The notes beneath the pieces were generated by a model. That model saw only the letters and a program-made list of their open reading frames with translations, did not search any database and was not told the DNA's origin. The position numbers and the translations under genes were made by a program. Below are positions 14,526 to 20,356 of a stretch of 22,376 bases of DNA, in pieces; positions within the stretch are counted from its first letter, which is position 1, and each line of letters begins with the position of its first letter. Source of the stretch: a virus; IMG/VR virus record IMGVR_UViG_3300032284_001575, positions 1 to 22,376 of that record. The stretch is one strand, 5' to 3'.

Positions 14526-14531
14526 TATAAT
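14526..14531 (+). promoter_or_regulatory. -10 box for a leaderless holin-like transcript
   Basis: TATAAT, preceded directly by TG, ends 7 nt before ATG 14539. No ribosome binding site lies in between. Confidence 0.5.
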
Positions 14532-14538
14532 TGATTAT

Positions 14539-14790
14539 ATGTGGAACAAAATATCAACATATTTTAAAAGATATCCAGCCAGAGTGTCTGGGTATACATC
14601 AGCATTAATTTTGTGGGGACACAAATATTTTTCTGGTAAATTGATGGATTTATTAATCCCATCAATCATGTTTATGATTGGTATGGGGGAAATGGCACAA
14701 AGAACAGAAAACAAAAAAACAATAAAAGCACTATATATAGAAAATGATCCAAATAGATCAGATGAAGATATAATTAAGGATATAAAATGA
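14539..14790 (+). CDS. small membrane protein, holin candidate
   Basis: An 83-aa protein with two hydrophobic stretches: ARVSGYTSALILWGHKYF (about 14-31) and LMDLLIPSIMFMIGMGEMA (about 36-54). They are followed by a charged tail QRTENKKTIKALYIENDPNRSDEDIIKDIK. Two short membrane helices and a charged cytoplasmic end fit a phage holin, and an endolysin gene lies 2 kb downstream. The GMGEMAQRTENKKT stretch resembles other actinophage membrane proteins as I recall them. An ATGA overlap with the Dps gene couples the two, which is odd for a pure lysis gene. Confidence 0.6.
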   Translation: MWNKISTYFKRYPARVSGYTSALILWGHKYFSGKLMDLLIPSIMFMIGMGEMAQRTENKKTIKALYIENDPNRSDEDIIKDIK

Positions 14791-15230
14791 ATGATCAAGA
14801 TTTAATTGACGCTTTAAAAACATTAAAGTCAATGGTTGTAAAAATGTACGTACAATCACACGGCTACCATTGGAACATAGAAGGCTCTGGATTTCCACAA
14901 TATCATAAATTTCTTTTAAAAATTTACTCAGATGTATATGAATCTATTGATCCAATTGCAGAAAATATACGTAAATTAGGTGCAAAAGCACCATTTGGGT
15001 TAAAATCTTGGCAAGAAGGTAGCAAATTAGAAATTAATGATTCTGAAAATCTTGATGCAAGAACTATGTTTCAAGAGTTAGTTCAAACAAACACAGTAGT
15101 CCTAGCTATGCTTAGAAGGACTTATGACATCTCTAATGAATTAGATGAACAAGGAATTTGTAATTTTATTGCGGGAAGAATTGAACAACATAAATTCTGG
15201 CAATGGCAGTTGACAGCAACTCTAAAGTAG
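14787..15230 (+). CDS. Dps-like ferritin (DNA protection/iron storage)
   Basis: A 147-aa protein of normal Dps length. Dps dodecamers oxidise Fe(II) with H2O2 and store it, and some bind DNA. The inter-subunit ferroxidase ligands are all present as His28, His40, Asp55 and Glu59. Their spacing of 12, 15 and 4 matches E. coli Dps His51, His63, Asp78 and Glu82. Around them are SHGYHWNIEGSGFPQYHKF and DVYESIDPIAENIRKLG, the family hallmarks. The C-terminus GRIEQHKFWQWQLTATL is also typical. There is no long Lys-rich N-terminal tail, so DNA binding is less certain. It is co-transcribed with the holin-like gene and followed by an intrinsic terminator. Confidence 0.92.
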   Translation: MNDQDLIDALKTLKSMVVKMYVQSHGYHWNIEGSGFPQYHKFLLKIYSDVYESIDPIAENIRKLGAKAPFGLKSWQEGSKLEINDSENLDARTMFQELVQTNTVVLAMLRRTYDISNELDEQGICNFIAGRIEQHKFWQWQLTATLK

Positions 15231-15259
15231 TATAGAATACAACTATAAGTAAATGCAAG

Positions 15260-15279
15260 GGTCACGAAAGTGACCTTTT
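15260..15279 (+). terminator. intrinsic terminator after the Dps gene
   Basis: GGTCAC-GAAA-GTGACC hairpin with a GNRA-type loop and TTTT. It ends 6 nt before tRNA-Lys. Confidence 0.8.
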
Positions 15280-15285
15280 GTATTT

Positions 15286-15359
15286 GTCTCTATAGCTCAG
15301 TCGGTAGTAGCAGCAGACTTTTAATCTGCGGGTCGTTGGTTCAAGTCCAACTGGGGACA
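15286..15359 (+). tRNA. tRNA-Lys(UUU)
   Basis: Acceptor GTCTCTA/TGGGGAC with G-U pairs, D arm with a 3-bp GCT/AGC stem, anticodon stem GCAGA/TCTGC with loop CTTTTAA (TTT at 15320-15322), T arm GTTGG/CCAAC, and discriminator A. CCA is not encoded. It decodes AAA and AAG. Confidence 0.92.
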
Positions 15360-15383
15360 CTTGATATTAATGGTAGAACAGTG

Positions 15384-15389
15384 TATAAT
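15384..15389 (+). promoter_or_regulatory. -10 box for a leaderless HNH transcript
   Basis: GTG followed by TATAAT, ending 6 nt before ATG 15396; no ribosome binding site is present. The same GTGTATAAT octamer-plus-one occurs at 16690. Confidence 0.55.
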
Positions 15390-15395
15390 ATTCTT

Positions 15396-15734
15396 ATGGC
15401 ATACAGAGATAAAGAAAAGCAATATGCAAGACAACAATTACATAGAGAAAAAAATGCACAAAAATTATGGGAACTGTTAAGTAAAAGTTCTTGTAAAGAT
15501 TGTAAAAATAAAGACCCTAGAGTTCTTGAATTTGATCACTTGGGTGATAAAAAGTTTAATGTTTCAAGAGCAGTATCTGGCAGTACAAGGGCATGGGAAA
15601 CTATACTAAGAGAAATTGAAAAATGTGACATTGTGTGTGCAAATTGTCATAGAATAAGAACTCAAGAGCGTGGTAACTACAAAAGAAATCAAGCCTTTGT
15701 AGCTCAGAGGAAGAGCGACACCCTTCTAAGGTGA
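15396..15734 (+). CDS. HNH endonuclease, 3' end inside tRNA-Arg
   Basis: A 112-aa HNH nuclease of the small phage type. It has Cys33/Cys36 (CKDC), the catalytic LEFDHLGDKKF (Asp47-His48), a VSRAVS helix region, then EIEKCDIVCANCHRIRT (Cys81, Cys84, His85). Such enzymes nick or cut DNA, and free-standing ones can act as homing endonucleases. The start at ATG 15396 is preferred because TATAAT lies 6 nt upstream; the frame is open further left only through tRNA-Lys. The last 13 residues and the stop are encoded by the first 42 nt of tRNA-Arg. Confidence 0.85.
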   Translation: MAYRDKEKQYARQQLHREKNAQKLWELLSKSSCKDCKNKDPRVLEFDHLGDKKFNVSRAVSGSTRAWETILREIEKCDIVCANCHRIRTQERGNYKRNQAFVAQRKSDTLLR

Positions 15735-15764
15735 AGGCCACTGGTTCGAATCCAGTCAGGGGCA
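15693..15764 (+). tRNA. tRNA-Arg(UCU)
   Basis: Acceptor GCCTTTG/CAGGGGC with two G-U pairs, D stem GCTC/GAGC, anticodon stem ACACC/GGTGA with an A-A top pair and loop CTTCTAA (TCT at 15725-15727), T arm ACTGG/CCAGT with TTCGAAT, and discriminator A. It reads AGA and AGG. The HNH gene stops inside its anticodon arm. Confidence 0.9.
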
Positions 15765-15797
15765 CGTAAGAAAACAAATACTAACAGAAAGAATAAA

Positions 15798-16685
15798 ATG
15801 AAAAAAGTAATAGCAATTTCAATCGCATTAATGTCAATTGTTCCATTATCTGCACATGCAGATTCAAATAAAACAATTGCAATTATTGATACAGGATATA
15901 TTTCTTCTATTTTGCAATTTCAAGGAAAAATTTCATATGAAGCTTGTTTTAATGGTCTTTTGCCCACCTGCCCAAATGGCAAGTATTTTCAAGAAGGCAC
16001 GGGATCAGCAGCAATAACCGTAGAACAAGCTAAAATCGGTATGGCTTCACATGGTACAGAAATGCTTTCAGCATCAATTAATACAAATCCTACTACCAAT
16101 TTTGTGTATATTAGGGCGTACTCTATTTCTGCAAATAACATTTTTGGTCCTTCAGATTCAGATTTAGCATCCATACTTAACTGGTTATATGCGAACAATA
16201 ATAAATTTAACATTGGGGCAGTAGTATTCAGTGGTGGAAGAAATGTAACCTCATGCCCTACAAACACAGCAATTTCTAAAAGTGTAAGTGATTTTAAATC
16301 ATTAAATATTCCAGTTATTATGTCTGCGGGTAATGATTATAATAACAATATTGTTAATTTTCCATCATGCCTAACTCAAGTAATTTCTGTAGGAAGTGTA
16401 GATAAGTTTGGTTTGCATGCACTTTATAGCAACTCAGGCTTAGGTTTAGATTTTGACGCTTTGGGATCAATTTCAGTAACAAACTATGCTGGAAATCAAG
16501 TTATTTCTACAGGAACATCAGCAGCAGCACAGGTTTTTACTGCTCAGTGGATGGCAATTAAGCAAGCAAAACAAGGGATAACGTATGATCAAGAGTACTC
16601 TTTGATACAAAAAAATGCAGCATTAGTAAGCAATCAATATGTTAAAAATGTACCTTCGATTAGCCTATCTGCTATTCTAAAATAA
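15798..16685 (+). CDS. secreted subtilisin-like serine protease (S8)
   Basis: A 295-aa protein with a signal peptide (MKK, hydrophobic core IAISIALMSIVPL, likely cleavage after AHA at residue 21). The catalytic residues in subtilase order are all present: Asp31 in IAIIDTGY, His85 in ASHGTEM, the oxyanion Asn179 in SAGNDYN, and Ser241 in STGTSAAA. There is no recognisable prodomain; the mature protein would start about ten residues before the catalytic Asp. It would act outside the cytoplasm, on cell-surface or cleaved host or phage proteins. The gene follows tRNA-Arg and has only a weak ribosome binding site (AGAAAGAA). Confidence 0.9.
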   Translation: MKKVIAISIALMSIVPLSAHADSNKTIAIIDTGYISSILQFQGKISYEACFNGLLPTCPNGKYFQEGTGSAAITVEQAKIGMASHGTEMLSASINTNPTTNFVYIRAYSISANNIFGPSDSDLASILNWLYANNNKFNIGAVVFSGGRNVTSCPTNTAISKSVSDFKSLNIPVIMSAGNDYNNNIVNFPSCLTQVISVGSVDKFGLHALYSNSGLGLDFDALGSISVTNYAGNQVISTGTSAAAQVFTAQWMAIKQAKQGITYDQEYSLIQKNAALVSNQYVKNVPSISLSAILK

Positions 16686-16692
16686 TAGAGTG

Positions 16693-16698
16693 TATAAT
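16693..16698 (+). promoter_or_regulatory. -10 box upstream of the endolysin gene
   Basis: GTGTATAAT right after the protease stop, 44 nt before ATG 16743, with an AAGGGAG ribosome binding site at about 16730-16736. Confidence 0.55.
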
Positions 16699-16742
16699 AG
16701 TCATAGAGGAAGTACCAATCTATTTAATTAAGGGAGAATAAA

Positions 16743-17291
16743 ATGACAGCAAAACCAGTCCCAGCAGTGGGAGCAAATAAGCCAGGATCAGCAGCACGTT
16801 TTCTTGAAGTAGCAATTTCTCAAGTTGGTGTAATTGAAGGTCCAGCAGATAATGAAACAGATTACGGTAAATTTACAGGACATGATAAACAAGCATGGTG
16901 TGGGTCATTTATGATGTGGTGTGCCAAGCAAGCTGGAGTAACAATTCCAAATGTTGTTTATACACCAGCAGGAGCAGATGCATTTAAAAAAGCAGGAACA
17001 TTTACAGAGGCAGCAAAAGCTGATCCAAAACCAGGAGATTTAATTTTCTTTCACTTTGCAGCAGAAGCTAAGCCAACAGACGAAGTACAACACGTAGGTG
17101 TTGTTCTTAAAAATAACGGAGATGGAACAATTACAACAGTTGAAGGCAATACAAGCCCAGACTCAAAGCCTTCTGGCTCTGCAGCTAATGGTGGAGAAGT
17201 TGCGTCTAACATTCGTGGATATAAAGTAGGAAATAAAAAGGGTAAGTGGGCAACAGTAGTAGGCTTTGGTCGCCCAGCATACACAGCATAA
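16743..17291 (+). CDS. CHAP-domain endolysin (peptidoglycan hydrolase)
   Basis: A 182-aa protein consisting mostly of one CHAP (Cys/His amidohydrolase/peptidase) domain. The catalytic Cys53 lies in QAWCGSFMMWCAKQAG, His117 in VQHVGVVLKN, and Glu134/Asn136 in TTVEGNTS. PKPGDLIFF before the His is a family signature. The Pro/Ala-rich N-terminus has no export signal, so release would need a holin, and the candidate is at 14539-14790. There is no separate cell-wall-binding domain, unless the Gly/Lys-rich C-terminus serves as one. It could also be a virion-associated or tail hydrolase. Confidence 0.85.
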   Translation: MTAKPVPAVGANKPGSAARFLEVAISQVGVIEGPADNETDYGKFTGHDKQAWCGSFMMWCAKQAGVTIPNVVYTPAGADAFKKAGTFTEAAKADPKPGDLIFFHFAAEAKPTDEVQHVGVVLKNNGDGTITTVEGNTSPDSKPSGSAANGGEVASNIRGYKVGNKKGKWATVVGFGRPAYTA

Positions 17292-17300
17292 GGATATAAA

Positions 17301-17627
17301 ATGGAATACGATGCTTCTAATGAAGAGCATAAAGAACTTATGGAATATTTAGTTTCCGAAGGTGCAGCCATTATTGATGGCATGGACGAAGACGGGGAAC
17401 TAGTTTATAGGTTTGATATGGAAGTATTAGATGAGGTAATGCCAGAATTATATCAAGTTTTAGTAAATGATATGGATCAAGTTCTTATTGATTTATATAA
17501 AAAGGGCTTGATAGAAGTGTCATATGATGAAGAATTGAATGCTCAAATGTCAATTTCAGAAGAAGGTAAGAAAATTCTTATTGAAAATGGCTTTGATTTA
17601 GACGGTTCTGAAGATTATGGTTTTTAA
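17301..17627 (+). CDS. acidic hypothetical protein, possible winged helix
   Basis: A 108-aa, strongly acidic protein of unknown function. The second half (QVLIDLYKKGLIEVSYDEELNAQMSISEEGKKILIENGF) has the helix-strand-turn-strand-helix rhythm of a winged helix, like the C-terminus of many small regulators, but a high negative charge makes DNA binding doubtful. It follows the endolysin gene by 9 nt with an AAGGATA ribosome binding site. Confidence 0.72.
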   Translation: MEYDASNEEHKELMEYLVSEGAAIIDGMDEDGELVYRFDMEVLDEVMPELYQVLVNDMDQVLIDLYKKGLIEVSYDEELNAQMSISEEGKKILIENGFDLDGSEDYGF

Positions 17628-17629
17628 GG

Positions 17630-17635
17630 TATAAT
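17630..17635 (+). promoter_or_regulatory. -10 box upstream of the Ala/Thr-rich protein gene
   Basis: GGTATAAT just after the previous stop, 26 nt before ATG 17662, followed by an AAGGTGGTGA ribosome binding site (17644-17653). Confidence 0.5.
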
Positions 17636-17661
17636 AAGTTGATAAGGTGGTGATTAATTAA

Positions 17662-17901
17662 ATGGATAATAATCAACAAGTAAAAGGAGCAGGTACAGAG
17701 CAACCAGCAGCAGCAGCCCATGTGGCAGAACAAGCTGGACCACAAGCAGGTACAACAGCCCCATCAGTAACAAATCTTGGAGTGAATAGCCCTGCAAAAG
17801 CAACAACAGCGGGTGCATTCACAGGAAAAGATGTTTCAATGACAACACCTCAGTATGCAGGTGGACCAATTGCAACAACAGAATCAGGTTCACATGCCTA
17901 A
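17662..17901 (+). CDS. low-complexity Ala/Gly/Thr/Gln-rich protein
   Basis: A 79-aa protein of low complexity (AAAAHVAEQAGPQAGTTAPS; AKATTAGAFTG) with no Cys and few charges, so probably disordered or a decoration or scaffold-like protein. It has its own promoter and a strong AAGGTGGTGA ribosome binding site. It overlaps the next gene by 8 nt, suggesting co-expression with that DUF6582-like protein. Confidence 0.68.
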   Translation: MDNNQQVKGAGTEQPAAAAHVAEQAGPQAGTTAPSVTNLGVNSPAKATTAGAFTGKDVSMTTPQYAGGPIATTESGSHA

Positions 17902-18757
17902 TTCAGAATTAGAAAAAAAAGATTTTTCAGAAGAAAAGCGTCAAGAGTTAGCTGACAAAGGTCATGCTTTACCAGACGGCTCTTTTCCAATTGAAAATGT
18001 CAATGATTTACATAATGCTATTCAATCAATTGGACGTGCAAAAAATCCAGCAGAGGCAAAGGCTCACATAATTCGTAGAGCAAAAGCTTTGGATGCTGAA
18101 TCTGCACTTCCAGAAGATTGGAAAGTTAAAAAGTTTTTTGATGATGTTAAAGATTTAATTAAATCAATTGGAACTTCATCATCTTCAAATGAAGAACGTG
18201 ACGAAAGAAGCGTCGAAAATTATGTTAGAGGAAATTCTAATACTAATACAAATACTCAGACAGGAGGTAATACAATAGTGTCAAATACAACAGAACCAGA
18301 TCCAAAGGGAGACATCGCAGTAACAAAGTCATTCCCAACAGCAGGTGGAGAACATCTTATTTCACAAGAAACTCGTCCAACAGACGGAGCTACTTCAGTT
18401 TCAGATGCCCCTAATAGCGAAGCAGTTGTTCCTAACGAAGCAACAATTCCTAGTTCAGCAACTTCAGCAATTGCACCATCACGTCAAGGTGAAATGCAAA
18501 ATGCAACCGAAGAAAATATTGAAAAGGCTGCTACATGTAAAGAATGTGGTCAAGCTCTTCCAGTAGCTAAGGCTGATGAAATTACAAAGGCTGCAACATG
18601 TCCAGATTGCGGTAAGTCAATGGACTTATGTGATTGCATGGGCAAGGCAGTTGATGAAAAAGAGACTGCTGCAGAAGCTGCTAAGGAAACCGAAGCAGAT
18701 GAAAAAGCAGAAATGAAGAAATCTATTTGGGGTGGAGCATTCGCACCACGCAAGTAA
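17894..18757 (+). CDS. DUF6582-like protein with C-terminal zinc ribbon
   Basis: A 287-aa protein, start chosen at ATG 17894 (an upstream in-frame ATG at 17855 adds 13 Gln-rich residues). The N-terminal module KGHALPDGSFPIENVNDLHNAIQSIGRAK...AHIIRRAKALDAESALPEDW (22-76) matches what I know as DUF6582, often joined to prohead protease or capsid proteins. A long Ser/Asn/Thr-rich linker follows, then two zinc-ribbon-like clusters (CKECGQALP; CPDCGKSMDLCDC), an Ala/Glu/Lys helix, and the end KKSIWGGAFAPRK. The WGGAFAP tail resembles WNGSFAP of the mosaic protein at 12999-13889. A virion or assembly role is likely but not shown. Confidence 0.75.
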   Translation: MPNSELEKKDFSEEKRQELADKGHALPDGSFPIENVNDLHNAIQSIGRAKNPAEAKAHIIRRAKALDAESALPEDWKVKKFFDDVKDLIKSIGTSSSSNEERDERSVENYVRGNSNTNTNTQTGGNTIVSNTTEPDPKGDIAVTKSFPTAGGEHLISQETRPTDGATSVSDAPNSEAVVPNEATIPSSATSAIAPSRQGEMQNATEENIEKAATCKECGQALPVAKADEITKAATCPDCGKSMDLCDCMGKAVDEKETAAEAAKETEADEKAEMKKSIWGGAFAPRK

Positions 18758-18760
18758 TTT

Positions 18761-18780
18761 AAATATATACGTATATATTT
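18761..18780 (+). repeat. perfect 20-bp palindrome
   Basis: A fully symmetrical AT-rich sequence of 10+10 bp with no spacer (half-site AAATATATAC), 3 nt after the stop of the DUF6582-like gene and 3 nt before a terminator hairpin. It could be an operator or part of the terminator region. Confidence 0.8.
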
Positions 18781-18783
18781 GTG

Positions 18784-18806
18784 CAAGGACGGTAACCCCG
18801 TCCTTG
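18784..18806 (+). terminator. intrinsic terminator-like hairpin
   Basis: CAAGGACGG (18784-18792), loop TAACC, then CCGTCCTTG (18798-18806): a GC-rich 9-bp stem followed by TTCATTT. It separates the virion-type genes from the takeover cluster. Confidence 0.75.
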
Positions 18807-18827
18807 TTCATTTAAGAAAGGAAAAGT

Positions 18828-19196
18828 ATGAGAGTAGTAGTATTTGGATCAAAAGAGTGGACAGACTATAACGAATTAATTCGTCAAGTTACTGTTTTAA
18901 TTGATGATCGTAAACATTTTTACCCAGAAGACAAAGAATACATATTTATCCACACAGGTTTGCGGGGAGCTGAAAATATGATTACTGAGTATATTGGTAA
19001 GACTGAGAAGTTCCTTAGACAAAAAGGTTACAGAATAAAAGAAGAATTAATTAAAGATAAATCAGCATCTTCTGATCTTAAACTGGTAGAAAGTATGCCA
19101 GATTTTGCTTTAATTTTTGGGGAATCATCAAGAAACTCAGCATGCTTAAAAATGCTTGAAATGTACTCAATTCCATTTAGAAAAATTAAAGAGTAA
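18828..19196 (+). CDS. SLOG/DUF2493-like Rossmann protein
   Basis: A 122-aa protein resembling YspA/DUF2493 members of the SLOG superfamily (related to DprA and LOG). It begins with a strand and Gly-Ser (RVVVFGSKEWTDY), followed by a helix, a second strand with Gly-rich loop (YIFIHTGLRGAENMITEYI), and a third strand-loop (DFALIFGESSRNSACLKMLEM). SLOG proteins bind nucleotides or nucleotide-derived ligands, and some act as sensors in conflict systems. The substrate here is unknown. It follows the terminator and has an AAAGGAAA ribosome binding site. Confidence 0.62.
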   Translation: MRVVVFGSKEWTDYNELIRQVTVLIDDRKHFYPEDKEYIFIHTGLRGAENMITEYIGKTEKFLRQKGYRIKEELIKDKSASSDLKLVESMPDFALIFGESSRNSACLKMLEMYSIPFRKIKE

Positions 19197-19202
19197 ATAC
19201 GC

Positions 19203-19232
19203 TTGACATAAGCTGCAAGCACCTGCTATACT
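19203..19232 (+). promoter_or_regulatory. sigma70-type promoter for the groES-whiB operon
   Basis: TTGACA (19203-19208), 18-nt spacer, TATACT (19227-19232), with TGC making an extended -10. It lies in the 67-nt gap before groES and shares the ACGCTTGAC context with the promoter at 22228. Confidence 0.78.
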
Positions 19233-19263
19233 AGACAAGTATACCCATAAACAAAGGAAAATA

Positions 19264-19569
19264 ATGACAAATATAGAACCATTAGGAAGCTTAATTCTGA
19301 TTGAAAAAGTTGAACAAGCAGAAAGAAAAACATCTTCTGGTTTAGTTTTATCAGCATCAGTTCTAGATACAGAGTTATCAAGAGGACGGGTCATAAAGGT
19401 TGGTCCAGGAGATTATGATAATGTTGGTAATAAACACGATATTCCCTTGACAAATGAGGATGTTGTAATCTATAATGAAAATAACGCTACTGAAGTAACA
19501 GATACTTTGGGAAATAAATACTATTTCATCAACTGGCGTTCACTGTTAGGAAAAGAAGGTCAACTATAA
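19264..19569 (+). CDS. groES: GroES-type co-chaperonin
   Basis: A 101-aa co-chaperonin expected to cap host GroEL, as T4 gp31 and phage GroES-like proteins do for capsid folding. Conserved features: IEPLGSLILIEKVE at the N-terminus, the mobile loop ERKTSSGLVLS, GRVIKVGPGDYDNVG, VVIYNENNATEVTD, and the final KYYFINWRSLL strand. There is no groEL in the window. It is the first gene of a tight operon under a strong promoter (19203-19232) with an AAAGGAAA ribosome binding site, and it overlaps the next gene (TAATG). Confidence 0.92.
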   Translation: MTNIEPLGSLILIEKVEQAERKTSSGLVLSASVLDTELSRGRVIKVGPGDYDNVGNKHDIPLTNEDVVIYNENNATEVTDTLGNKYYFINWRSLLGKEGQL

Positions 19570-19799
19570 TGCCAATGATTACATTTAATTATGAAGAGGC
19601 ACATAAGTTTGTAGAAAAAAACAAGAAAAATGGATTTTTTTGGGATGGTTACACCATTATAAAATGGACACCAGGCTCAAATGGTTACATGCAAAAAAAC
19701 GGTATGTTTCGTAATAATCAATGGGGATACTCATCAAGATACGAAGTAGATTCTAGAGGCATGTGGAATTTAAGCGACAAATATGCCAGATTTATTTAG
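19569..19799 (+). CDS. small aromatic-rich hypothetical protein
   Basis: A 76-aa protein rich in Trp, Tyr, Phe and Asn (FFWDGYTIIKWTPGSNGYMQKNGMFRNNQWGYSSRYEVD). It looks like a small beta-rich domain. I do not recognise a family. It is coupled to groES (TAATG overlap) and overlaps whiB by 17 nt, so it is clearly part of this operon. Confidence 0.7.
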   Translation: MPMITFNYEEAHKFVEKNKKNGFFWDGYTIIKWTPGSNGYMQKNGMFRNNQWGYSSRYEVDSRGMWNLSDKYARFI

Positions 19800-20097
19800 C
19801 CAATTAGGTATAGATGAATTAGATATAAAGTGGTACCATCTTGCTGCATGTGCAAACATGCCCATCAACTGGTTTTATGATGATTATGAATCAGATAAAG
19901 AAGTTGCAAAGCAAGCTGATCAAGTATGTTTACATTGTCCAGTAATTAAACAATGTCACAAAGAAGGCGTTTCAAACAAAGAAAAAGGTGTTTGGGGTGG
20001 AGTGTTTATGGATCTAGGGAGACCAGATAAAGATAATAACTCTCATAAAACTCCTGAAGTATGGAAAGAGTTAAAAAAACTTCATGGTAAAAATTAA
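19783..20097 (+). CDS. WhiB-family Fe-S transcription regulator
   Basis: A 104-aa WhiB-like protein, a family confined to actinobacteria and their phages. The four cluster-binding cysteines are present: Cys23 (AACANM), Cys49 and Cys52 (CLHC), and Cys58 (VIKQC). The G-V-W-G-G turn follows at 69-73 and a short basic tail (KTPEVWKELKKL). WhiB proteins bind a 4Fe-4S cluster, respond to O2, NO or redox state, and contact the sigma factor. Phage copies can block host whiB regulation or cell division. The start overlaps the preceding gene. Confidence 0.94.
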   Translation: MPDLFSQLGIDELDIKWYHLAACANMPINWFYDDYESDKEVAKQADQVCLHCPVIKQCHKEGVSNKEKGVWGGVFMDLGRPDKDNNSHKTPEVWKELKKLHGKN

Positions 20098-20356
20098 ATA
20101 TACTGTAGATATGGCAAAAAAAATTAGAGGTGTTAAGCCACCTGTAAAAAACCTTTTGCTTGACATAAGAGCAAGACCTAATTATCTTGCTTTAACAGTA
20201 TACGAAAGTAATATTATGGAATACAGTGAAAATCAAAGAATGCAAATTATGGAATATTTGTTGATGGTTAGAAAGTTAATTCAATCTTATGGAACACCAT
20301 GCGAAATAGAGGGGATGAAATATACTGATGAGCAAGCAAGAAAACAACAACGATGA
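20084..20356 (+). CDS. hypothetical protein
   Basis: A 90-aa basic protein of unknown function: a KKIRGVKPPVKNLLLDIRARPNYLALTVYESNIMEYS stretch that could be beta-rich, then a helix (ENQRMQIMEYLLMVRKLIQSYG). It overlaps whiB by 14 nt and the next gene by 29 nt, so it is translated within the groES-whiB operon. Confidence 0.65.
   Translation: MVKIKYTVDMAKKIRGVKPPVKNLLLDIRARPNYLALTVYESNIMEYSENQRMQIMEYLLMVRKLIQSYGTPCEIEGMKYTDEQARKQQR

Noticed and set aside
15210-15238. TTGACA-N17-TAGAAT resembling a promoter before tRNA-Lys
   Set aside because: The -35 lies in the Dps coding sequence and a terminator hairpin follows within about 15 nt of the predicted start, so a productive promoter is doubtful. 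It cannot be excluded for tRNA-Lys.
15270-15395. Upstream extension of the HNH reading frame to ATG 15270
   Set aside because: It begins inside the terminator hairpin and runs through tRNA-Lys. The leaderless-type start at 15396 fits the HNH family length better.
17855-17893. Earlier ATG for the DUF6582-like protein
   Set aside because: The added Gln-rich residues are the shadow of the preceding gene in another frame. ATG 17894 gives a short overlap like other junctions here, though neither start has a strong ribosome binding site.
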